From Fimbriimonadaceae bacterium (GTDB lineage: Bacteria; Armatimonadota; Fimbriimonadia; Fimbriimonadales; Fimbriimonadaceae): a DNA stretch of 5,118 bases. The stretch is taken from the NCBI GenBank assembly GCA_014380605.1, contig JACMJO010000170.1, positions 1-5,118 on the forward strand, written 5' to 3'. The translations under genes and the position numbers were made by a program. Shown here in pieces: positions 1 to 5,118 of the stretch (positions within the stretch are counted from its first letter, which is position 1; every line of letters begins with the position of its first letter). Below the pieces are notes generated by a model. The model worked only from the letters and a program-made list of their open reading frames with translations. It was not told the origin of the DNA and did no database searches.

Positions 1-408
1 GCCGGGGTTGCCTGGATCGGGCTCGCCTTCGGCAGGCCTCACGATATCCAACTTGACATAAGGAACGGTAACAATTACGGGCGCGCCGTAGACCCCGAGA
101 GGGCTACTGGGAACGCGCAGAGCCAACGAACCGTTCAGTCCGCTGTTGTCGCGGACGTTGACGCCGTTATTGATCTCGCGCTGAACCCGCTCGATCAAGA
201 CCCTAGCCTTATCCTGGGCATCACTGAACGCCATGGCGGCGCGAGTCAGGTTGAAGCTCTGGAAGATTGGCAAAATGATGATCGTCAACAAGATCGCCGT
301 GATGGCGATGACGGTCAACAATTCAATCAGGGTAAAGCCCTTGCGTCGGTTCATCTTGAAATCCACTTGACCTCTGACCTCGATCCCCTGCTTACTGTTC
401 CCGATCAT
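1..408 (-). CDS. PilW/GspJ-like minor prepilin (partial, N-terminal part)
   Basis: The frame is open from 408 to the left edge, giving 136 codons with no stop, so the C-terminus is missing. A prepilin signal is clear: RRKG, then FTLIELLTVIAITAILLTII, with Gly at -1, Phe at +1 and Glu at +5. After the helix the sequence FNLTRAAMAFSDAQDKARVL and IERVQREINNG resembles the PilW/GspJ type of minor subunit, in which the stem helix is followed by a beta-rich domain. Later residues include YGAPVIVTVPYVKLDIV and a Pro/Gly/Glu-rich stretch at the edge. The start at 408 overlaps the preceding stop (ATGA) and has a strong ribosome site, but it gives a 24-residue leader. The internal ATG at 354 gives a six-residue leader (MNRRKG) that matches the MNR starts of the two neighbouring prepilins. 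Assignment to PilW/GspJ rather than another minor type is moderate; membership of the prepilin family is firm. Confidence 0.85.
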   Translation of the reverse strand, partial: MIGNSKQGIEVRGQVDFKMNRRKGFTLIELLTVIAITAILLTIIILPIFQSFNLTRAAMAFSDAQDKARVLIERVQREINNGVNVRDNSGLNGSLALRVPSSPLGVYGAPVIVTVPYVKLDIVRPAEGEPDPGNPG

Positions 409-2444
409 TGAATACCTCCCTTCTGAAGGAAGGTTTCCGTTGTCGCCTTTCGCCAGTTAGAGGCCCATCGGTCGAACGCCGTCATGTTCGCGGTCGTATC
501 GGTACCCAGCGAAAACTTCTGCGGGTTCCAAAGGACGCGCACCGCGACGGACGATCCTCTCACCCCTCGCATGATGTAGCCGGGAGCTTTGCCTGTCTCA
601 TCGACGTCGCTCCAAGTCACTGCCCAACCGGCACCATAGACATCGGACAAGTCGAGATAAGGTTGCTGTACTGGGTCGAGTGCATTTGGAGCCTTGATGG
701 CCCCCGATACGCTGACTTTTCGCACCTCGGTCGTCAACCCCGGTCCGGGACCGTCCAAATCCCACCTCACATAGGCCTCATTGATGGTAACGCTTCGGCC
801 AAGCTCGCTGTTTGAGAAGTAGAGTTTGGTCGCCTGAAGCGGATCTGCGAGGGATCCAATAGAGCACTGGCCGGAGCCAGGAATGCCGGAGACGCCGATA
901 TAGCGAGCCGCCGACTTCATAACTTGAACCTGATACTCTTGGGTCGATTGGTAATAGACTCGAACCGACCGGCCTCTTGCATCGTCGATCTGGATCGGAG
1001 TCCAATCATCCGGCCGATAGAGGGTGACCTCCATCTCCGGTGTGGAAAGATCGCGGTCCTGAAACTTGACGGAGCCAATCGACTTGTCGACCCGGTATGC
1101 AGTCTGCAGCGGATCGGCCAAATTTGCCGGGTTGTGAGCGTAGATGCCACCGGTCTCCGTGTCCTGGACGACGACATCGAGCTCTTGATTGCCGCCAGCT
1201 CCGTTAGGAACATTGAATCCAAGGCCGTTATAGGTTCTTCCATCGGTATCCGCGTTGCCCTTAACCTTTAGGCCGTTCAGGACCAGCTTGGTCGAATCGT
1301 TGGTTCCAGATGGAATGCGAAACTCTTCTCGGACGATGCCCCAATCGTAGACGTTGTAGTTGACTCTGGCGGTTAGGGGAATTCGTCGCCCTTGCGAATT
1401 CGGCACGAAATACTTGTAACCTGCCGGATTGAAAAGCAGAGCGCCCATATTGGCGTTTGTGACTCCAACATTAACGTCGTCGATCAGCTTGTACTCGTAA
1501 GGATCGCCTACGCTGAAGGAGTTGGCTTTAGGAATACGCTCGAACAATGGCGCCAACTGGAGCGAGTCGAACGCGACGCCGATAAACGTGTCGCCAGGGA
1601 GCAACAATGGCGCGACCAGTGCGGCGAGCGAAAGCTCGTCATAGTCGTCTCCGGCCAAGTTATTGACCGTCAAAATCTGATCGAGAATCTCTAGGGTGCG
1701 AACGTTAAGCGCGGCATCCCGAACGTAAATCGTAGCGGCGAATCGGTACCGCACGGGGATTCCGGCCCTAGGAATGTGAATTTCAGCCGTCGTCAGCTCA
1801 GGATTCGCACAGAAGTAAAGATATTCCCGAAACGGTCCCGGGCTGCCATTGACTGGCGAAGCGCCTAGCGCCAAGGACAGATCGTTCCCGTAGACGTTGA
1901 AAACAACGTCGTTGTTGGCGGAGTTTCCGCCTACCTCGGGATTGAAAACGGCGGGACCAAACTGAAGCGTCATCAAGCCGCCATAGAAAAACTGGTCGGA
2001 CAAAGCGCCAGCAGCCGGTCGGGGAGCCGGAATGATCGAACTCTCGCCGACGATCCGGGTTACCGTATTGGCTCCCGCACCTCTTCGCCAGGGTCCGAGA
2101 TCATCTCCCGCGAAAAAGAAGTTGCCACCTTGAGTCAGGCTGTCTGCAGTTGGCCCGAGGTCGTTGGTGCGGCGAAGGGAGTCCACGATCGCAACCAGTT
2201 CGCCAGTGGCGCGAACATAGCGGACCGGAACGATTCGATCTGGGAGTTGATCGGCGCGACTTTTGAGTCGCTCGATCTCCTTGCGAGCCAGTTGGGTCGC
2301 CTTCGATTGACTGGCGGTAAGGCCAAGCAAGCGAAAGCCACCAGGAAAGATCTGCACGATGGCGAGGATTCCAATAAGGAAAACCACGATCACCACTAAA
2401 ATCTCAACGAGCGACGTCCCTGCAGTGCGTCGACTACGATTCAT
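405..2444 (-). CDS. Very large PilV/GspI-like minor prepilin with about 640-residue exported region
   Basis: The first 40 residues show a prepilin signal. The leader MNRSRRTAG ends in Gly9 and is followed by TSLVEILVVIVVFLIGILAI, with Glu at mature position 5 and Thr instead of Phe or Met at position 1. The pattern VxxFLIGILAIVQIFPGG resembles PilV/GspI-type minor subunits. A charged helix (about 44-66, SKATQLARKEIERL) continues the pilin stem. The remaining 610 or so residues are rich in Gly, Asn, Asp and alternating beta-type patterns, with no further membrane segment, and I do not recognise a domain. Family members are usually 120-200 aa, so 679 aa is exceptional. Only two cysteines occur (212 and 527). 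Short related segments (LADPLQ at 442-447 and 532-537, LDPVQQ at 589-594, each followed by beta-like sequence) hint at repeated C-terminal units. It sits between a GspG-like and a PilW-like prepilin, the usual place for a minor pilin. A tip or adhesive role is inferred from size only. Confidence 0.85.
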   Translation of the reverse strand: MNRSRRTAGTSLVEILVVIVVFLIGILAIVQIFPGGFRLLGLTASQSKATQLARKEIERLKSRADQLPDRIVPVRYVRATGELVAIVDSLRRTNDLGPTADSLTQGGNFFFAGDDLGPWRRGAGANTVTRIVGESSIIPAPRPAAGALSDQFFYGGLMTLQFGPAVFNPEVGGNSANNDVVFNVYGNDLSLALGASPVNGSPGPFREYLYFCANPELTTAEIHIPRAGIPVRYRFAATIYVRDAALNVRTLEILDQILTVNNLAGDDYDELSLAALVAPLLLPGDTFIGVAFDSLQLAPLFERIPKANSFSVGDPYEYKLIDDVNVGVTNANMGALLFNPAGYKYFVPNSQGRRIPLTARVNYNVYDWGIVREEFRIPSGTNDSTKLVLNGLKVKGNADTDGRTYNGLGFNVPNGAGGNQELDVVVQDTETGGIYAHNPANLADPLQTAYRVDKSIGSVKFQDRDLSTPEMEVTLYRPDDWTPIQIDDARGRSVRVYYQSTQEYQVQVMKSAARYIGVSGIPGSGQCSIGSLADPLQATKLYFSNSELGRSVTINEAYVRWDLDGPGPGLTTEVRKVSVSGAIKAPNALDPVQQPYLDLSDVYGAGWAVTWSDVDETGKAPGYIMRGVRGSSVAVRVLWNPQKFSLGTDTTANMTAFDRWASNWRKATTETFLQKGGIQ
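414..419 (-). promoter_or_regulatory. Strong ribosome binding site inside the end of the PilV-like gene
   Basis: GGAGGT lies on the minus strand five bases before the ATG at 408, within the last codons of the upstream gene (Gly-Gly-Ile-Gln-stop). With the ATGA stop/start overlap it supports translational coupling and favours 408 over the internal ATG at 354, whose upstream sequence offers only a weak GGA. Confidence 0.65.
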
Positions 2445-2451
2445 TCACAAA

Positions 2452-2457
2452 CTCCTT
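2452..2457 (-). promoter_or_regulatory. Ribosome binding site of the large PilV-like gene
   Basis: AAGGAG lies seven bases upstream of the ATG at 2444, in the 58-nt gap after the preceding prepilin stop. It fixes the start at MNRSRRTAG, giving a nine-residue leader. No terminator is seen in this gap, so the two prepilins are likely co-transcribed. Confidence 0.7.
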
Positions 2458-2502
2458 CGGCTCAATTCGGCCCGCATCCCCAATTGTCTTGTCTCGGCGA
2501 AA

Positions 2503-3345
2503 CTACGGGAGTACCCGCCAGGACCGTTCGCTCAAATCTTTAGCATCGTAAGGCCGAGCCGAGCCGCCCAAGAACAGCACGATGTCGTTCTTGTTTCTGG
2601 CCACGATTCCTGCCGCATCGTAATCACGGAAGTAGCTGTTCCAAGTAATCACGGTGTTCTCTGGAGGATCGGTGTAGCCAAGCTGTCGAGGGTCATCATC
2701 TACTCCACCTGTAGTCAGGCCCAATCCGGACCAGAACAAGGCATATCTCAACTCTCGTCGCGTGCCTCCGCCAGGAAGCCTAACCTCGGCGGTGTCGTAG
2801 CCGCTTATGTTATAAAAACGTGCGTCGATGAGGCCAGGCGCGATTGGATTAGCCCTTTGGACAACCGTTCCTATGCTGTTTGCTTGGCGCGCTGGGCCAT
2901 TGTCGTCCAACGCATCGACGTTGCCGTCGCCATTCGTGTCCACCTGCGGAGCCGTTCCGACGGCTCTAGGATCGCTCGGCGGCCACTCAGCGGTGGTCAC
3001 AACGTCGGTTTTGGCGCGCTCGTTTGCCGGAGTAAACGTCTTAAGCGATTCAACCCTCTTCGCATAAAGCGCCGCCTTCAGTTGGTCGGCGGGGATGACG
3101 TCCACGCCAAGCGGATTGCCGCTATACGTGTTGACGTACCCCAAAAGCGCAGGAGGATAGGCTCCGTTATCGGCACGATAAAGGTGCAACGCGGTCCTCA
3201 GCGAGTTCATGTTGGTGATGTCGGAACTCCTATAGGCTCCAACTTTGGCTCTCGCAAACACCGGGAAGATGATTGCGGCCAGGATCGCGATGATAGCGAT
3301 CACCACCAGTAATTCGATCAGTGTAAATGCAGATTTGCGATTCAT
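2503..3345 (-). CDS. GspG/PilA-like prepilin with type IV filament N-terminus and a calcium-type loop
   Basis: This is probably a main or abundant subunit of the filament. The 280-residue product starts MNRKSA, then FTLIELLVVIAIIAILAAII, the hydrophobic helix with Glu at mature position 5. Cleavage would follow Ala6 instead of the usual Gly. The rest of the N-terminal helix leads to SLRTALHLYRADNGAYPP (48-65), which resembles the GspG helix end and its 'DNG.YP' turn. Residues 136-147 read DTNGDGNVDALD, matching the 12-residue EF-hand/dockerin loop spacing (D, N, D, D, D at 1, 3, 5, 9, 12). The C-terminus (NDIVLFLGGSARPYD) faintly recalls the terminal motif of Planctomycetes-type prepilin proteins. 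The ATG at 3345 has GGAG ten bases upstream. A longer reading to the TTG at 3438 would overlap the peptidase gene and add a 31-residue basic extension, so it was rejected. The protein is longer than typical GspG (about 140 aa). No cysteines are seen. Confidence 0.88.
   Translation of the reverse strand: MNRKSAFTLIELLVVIAIIAILAAIIFPVFARAKVGAYRSSDITNMNSLRTALHLYRADNGAYPPALLGYVNTYSGNPLGVDVIPADQLKAALYAKRVESLKTFTPANERAKTDVVTTAEWPPSDPRAVGTAPQVDTNGDGNVDALDDNGPARQANSIGTVVQRANPIAPGLIDARFYNISGYDTAEVRLPGGGTRRELRYALFWSGLGLTTGGVDDDPRQLGYTDPPENTVITWNSYFRDYDAAGIVARNKNDIVLFLGGSARPYDAKDLSERSWRVLP
2905..2940 (-). other. Predicted calcium-binding loop (EF-hand/dockerin spacing) within the prepilin
   Basis: The codons give D-T-N-G-D-G-N-V-D-A-L-D (residues 136-147). 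Acidic or Asn ligands sit at loop positions 1, 3, 5, 9 and 12, and Gly at 6. Only one such loop is present, without clear flanking EF helices. The match is to the general DxNxDGxxDxxD pattern; binding itself is inferred. Confidence 0.6.
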
Positions 3346-3374
3346 GGTCTTTCGACTCCGTTTAATCCCCAGAC

Positions 3375-3414
3375 GTGGGACGGCAGCATTTCTACTGTTG
3401 TTCCCACTTTTTTT
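3375..3414 (+). terminator. Terminator-like hairpin pointing against the genes
   Basis: In plus-strand RNA, GTGGGA CGGCAG (3375-3386) pairs with CTGTTG (3395-3400) and TCCCAC (3402-3407). This gives 12 pairs including two G-U, with a one-base bulge at 3401 and an 8-base loop. Seven T residues (3408-3414) follow directly. In minus-strand RNA the two G-U pairs become C-A mismatches and there is no U tract, so the structure favours the plus strand. No plus-strand gene precedes it. It would stop antisense transcription before it enters the peptidase gene. Alternatively, the outer arms GTGGGA/TCCCAC, which flank the candidate -10 box, could be a protein-binding site. Confidence 0.4.
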
Positions 3415-3417
3415 CAA
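3389..3417 (-). promoter_or_regulatory. Candidate sigma70-type promoter for the GspG-like prepilin
   Basis: On the minus strand, TTGAAA (3417-3412, five of six matches to TTGACA) is separated by exactly 17 bases from TAGAAA (3394-3389, four of six matches to TATAAT). Transcription would start near 3382, giving a leader of about 37 nt before the ATG at 3345. A separate promoter for an abundant pilin subunit would make sense. The -10 box is poor, the promoter consensus of the likely phylum is not known to me, and A-rich sequence produces such matches by chance. Confidence 0.3.
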
Positions 3418-4484
3418 TCTCCGGCCGCCCAATGCCAATAAGAGCGCGCGGCGCCTAAAAGTTGCTTTTCAAAAACCGTTCCCACGATGGCTCCAAGGGC
3501 TAGATATGGCCCAAAAGGAATCATCGTGAAGTCGGCTTCAAAAGTCTCCAAATCTTCCAGCGGTGCAAAGGGATCCTCGTTAAACCAAGCCTTATATAGC
3601 TTAGGCACGAAAAGCCCGATAACGTCGATACATAGGATATATCCTAGACCGCATTTAAGCAACGATCCGATAGATTCTGGTTCGTATTCTTCTTCGTCTT
3701 CCAATGTCTGATTAGCCGGGACGTCGGATTGTTCCCGCCCCTCATGAGAATCTGGCTTGGCGACCTCTTGAGTTACCTTTCGCGGTCGAAGGAAAATCTG
3801 GGCGACGCCTAGAATTGCCCCGAGGCCAACCGCAAGCCCAAAGCTCACAACGGACAGGGCCGGAAACAGGATCGCGCCGATACCCCGGGCCATTTTGATA
3901 TCCCCGTGGCCCATCGCGTCCTTTCCGAATAGGAGTCTGCCGAGAAAGGCAATCCCCCAGAGAATCAACACGCCTACAAGGGCTCCCGCCACACTGCTCG
4001 GAATCCCCCAAGTTGTGGCCGCCGCCGATCCTTGCGCAAAAAGCCAGGCATTATAGGCCAAGCCGAGGAACAGCAAGAAGGCGTTTATCTGATCCGGGAT
4101 GATGTACAGTTCCCAGTCGATGAAGATAATGGCGACCAGTGTGCTTGCGGCCAAGGCATAGCAAAGGGCCTTAACCCAATCATCCCCCGCAATCAGATAC
4201 TGCCACCAGATCCCCGCCCAGATTGCGCCGTTGAGAAGTTCAACAAAAAAGTAGCGAGATGGGATTCTCTCCCCGCAGTATTTACACTTGCCCCGCTGGA
4301 TCAGCCAGGTAAAGAGCGGGATCATGTCGCTCATCAACAAGCGATGCTTGCACTTGGGACAGAAACTGTTCGGCGGGTTGCTCAAGGACATGCCTCTTGG
4401 CATCCGATAGATTACGACGTTCAAGAAGCTGCCGATCGCAGCCCCAAACGCCAACCCCATGATCCAACTCCACTCAGGAAACAA
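3414..4484 (-). CDS. pilD: Prepilin leader peptidase / N-methyltransferase (A24 family)
   Basis: This bifunctional cytoplasmic-membrane enzyme cuts prepilin leaders and methylates the new N-terminal residue. The 356-residue product opens with a helix containing GSFLNVVIYRMPRG. A cytoplasmic domain with two CxxC pairs follows (Cys42/45 and Cys67/70, then ERIPSRYFFVELLNG), as in the bifunctional enzymes. The catalytic aspartates are Asp123 (FIDWELYIIPD) and Asp195 (GHGDIK); about seven or eight membrane helices are expected. The family C-terminal motif IPFGPYLALGAIVG lies at 322-335. It normally follows the last-but-one helix closely, but here about 90 residues intervene (232-321), including an acidic run (LEDEEEYEPES) and an extra hydrophobic stretch. 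At about 356 aa it is longer than the usual 250-290. The start is a TTG at 4484 preceded by AGGA seven bases upstream; an in-frame stop lies just before it. The ATG at 4460 (residue 9), with GGAG seven bases upstream, is a serious alternative but would shorten the first helix. Confidence 0.95.
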   Translation of the reverse strand: MFPEWSWIMGLAFGAAIGSFLNVVIYRMPRGMSLSNPPNSFCPKCKHRLLMSDMIPLFTWLIQRGKCKYCGERIPSRYFFVELLNGAIWAGIWWQYLIAGDDWVKALCYALAASTLVAIIFIDWELYIIPDQINAFLLFLGLAYNAWLFAQGSAAATTWGIPSSVAGALVGVLILWGIAFLGRLLFGKDAMGHGDIKMARGIGAILFPALSVVSFGLAVGLGAILGVAQIFLRPRKVTQEVAKPDSHEGREQSDVPANQTLEDEEEYEPESIGSLLKCGLGYILCIDVIGLFVPKLYKAWFNEDPFAPLEDLETFEADFTMIPFGPYLALGAIVGTVFEKQLLGAARSYWHWAAGD

Positions 4485-4496
4485 CGTTCAATCCTA

Positions 4497-4533
4497 GAAA
4501 GAAAATAGCCTGCCGGTCTACCTCCGGCAGGCT
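4497..4533 (-). terminator. Intrinsic terminator-like hairpin after pilC
   Basis: A perfect 10-bp inverted repeat (arms 4524-4533 and 4507-4516, mostly G/C) encloses a 7-nt loop. On the minus strand it is followed by ATTTTCTTTCT. It begins 22 nt after the pilC stop codon. The T-rich side lies only on the minus-strand 3' flank, so it is directional for pilC transcription. It ends only 22 nt before the peptidase start, so it may be a partial terminator or a processing or stability hairpin inside an operon rather than a full stop. No convincing promoter was found between it and the next gene. Confidence 0.7.
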
Positions 4534-4555
4534 GAGAATCGATATCGGTACCCGG

Positions 4556-5118
4556 CTAACCGCCGTCTTCGTCCGCTTCACCCGAAGAAAGTTTCGATAT
4601 AACGTCGACCAGTGGTAAGAACATCGAGATGACGATGAAGCCAACGACGAAGCCAAGCGAGACGATCATGATCGGCTCGAGCGCCGCCGTTAGGGACGCA
4701 AGTGTTGCCTCAACTTCAGACTCGTAGAAGTCGGCAATCTTTTGAAGCATGAAGTCGAGAGAACCAGACTCTTCCCCAACGCCGATCATGTGCACGACCA
4801 TCGGTGGGAACAGTTTTGACTCTTCTAGGGGATCGCCGATGCGGTCTCCTTCACGAATCCTAGCTCTCGCTTCAAGAACGGCGTCCGACATGATCGTGTT
4901 GCCGACCGTTCCCGCGACCGTCTCCATCGCCTGGAGGATAGGAACGCCGGAGGTAAGCAAGGTGCCCATGGTTCGGCTAAATCGCGCCATGCAAATTTTG
5001 TGGTGCAGCTTGCCGAAAATCGGAATCTTCAGGCGAAGCCGGTCCGCGACTCGGCGTCCAAATCGCGTACTCACGAACAACTTCCAAGCAAAGATGATCA
5101 GGGCGATACATCCCAGAA
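4556..5118 (-). CDS. pilC: Type IV pilus / type II secretion inner-membrane platform protein, PilC/GspF family (partial, C-terminal part)
   Basis: This family forms the polytopic cytoplasmic-membrane platform that couples the assembly ATPase to pilin insertion. The frame is open to the right window edge, so the start is missing; 186 residues are visible, about half of a usual 400-residue protein. They begin with the end of a membrane helix (LGCIALIIFAWK), followed by a cytoplasmic basic stretch and then the second family domain. Seen there are the motif ARFSRTMGTLLTSGVPILQA, the near-invariant GVGEESGSLDFML, and a final helix pair around ALEPIMIVSLGFVVGF ending in MFLPLVDVISKL. A short acidic tail (GEADEDGG) follows. 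The TTG at 5080 is not the real start, because family sequence continues upstream of it. The next gene downstream is the prepilin peptidase, a usual partner, but a terminator-like hairpin lies between them. The choice between PilC (pilus) and GspF (secretion) cannot be made from the sequence alone. Confidence 0.95.
   Translation of the reverse strand, partial: LGCIALIIFAWKLFVSTRFGRRVADRLRLKIPIFGKLHHKICMARFSRTMGTLLTSGVPILQAMETVAGTVGNTIMSDAVLEARARIREGDRIGDPLEESKLFPPMVVHMIGVGEESGSLDFMLQKIADFYESEVEATLASLTAALEPIMIVSLGFVVGFIVISMFLPLVDVISKLSSGEADEDGG

Noticed and set aside
2463..2486. Inverted repeat CAATT/AATTG in the gap between the GspG-like and PilV-like genes
   Set aside because: The stem is only about five A/T-rich pairs with a long loop and has no U tract, too weak for a terminator.
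2359..3312. Long plus-strand open frame (317 codons) opposite the GspG-like prepilin
   Set aside because: It lies antisense to a clear prepilin gene, shows no recognisable domain or signal, has basic low-information composition, and crosses the gene boundary. It is best explained as a shadow of the minus-strand codon use.
3346..3438. 31-residue N-terminal extension of the GspG-like prepilin from a TTG at 3438
   Set aside because: It overlaps the peptidase gene, uses a TTG, and would place the prepilin cleavage site far from the start; the ATG at 3345 gives a normal short leader.
4458..4490. TTGAAC near 4490 as a -35 box for the peptidase gene
   Set aside because: No acceptable -10 element follows at 16-18 bases; the sequence there is GTTGGA, inside the coding region.
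4541..4555. Cluster of restriction-type palindromes (ATCGAT, GATATC, GGTACC) resembling a cloning polylinker
   Set aside because: The order does not match any vector linker I know, coding continues naturally on the right side, and no vector sequence flanks it; chance overlap is likely.

Overview
The window is one block of type IV filament (type IV pilus / type II secretion-like) genes, all read on the minus strand from right to left. Nearly every base is coding and no plus-strand gene is supported. The organism is most likely a member of the Armatimonadota. The main clue is the first prepilin, whose N-terminus runs FTLIELLVV followed by a helix ending IIFPVFARAK. As I recall it, the FPVFA(Q/R)A pattern is typical of the many prepilin-like proteins of Armatimonadota and is also seen in related Planctomycetes-style proteins. 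This is recognition by eye, not a search result.

Layout in the direction of transcription: (1) 5118-4556, the C-terminal part of a PilC/GspF inner-membrane platform protein, cut by the window edge. (2) 4533-4497, a strong hairpin with a U-rich tail that looks like an intrinsic terminator between genes 1 and 3. (3) 4484-3414, a bifunctional prepilin peptidase/N-methyltransferase (PilD/GspO type) with both catalytic aspartates, the four-cysteine motif and an unusual inserted segment near its C-terminus. (4) 3413-3346, a 68-nt gap holding a candidate promoter and an inverted repeat. (5) 3345-2503, a GspG/PilA-like prepilin with a predicted calcium-binding loop. (6) 2444-405, a very large (679 aa) PilV/GspI-like prepilin. 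(7) 408-1, the N-terminal part of a PilW/GspJ-like prepilin, overlapping the previous gene by ATGA and running off the left edge.

How the parts would work together: the peptidase cuts the short leaders of the three prepilins and methylates the new N-terminus. The PilC/GspF protein then helps an assembly ATPase (not in this window) build the filament. The GspG-like protein would be a shaft or abundant subunit, and the PilV-like and PilW-like proteins would be minor subunits that prime or cap the filament. The roughly 640-residue exported part of the PilV-like protein is far beyond what initiation needs, so a surface-exposed binding or tip role is a reasonable guess.

No RNA gene, CRISPR array, insertion sequence or attachment site was seen. 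Nothing here shows a wholly new system. The points worth a second look are the oversized minor pilin, the insertion in the peptidase, the calcium-type loop, and the two hairpins between genes, one of which points against the genes.
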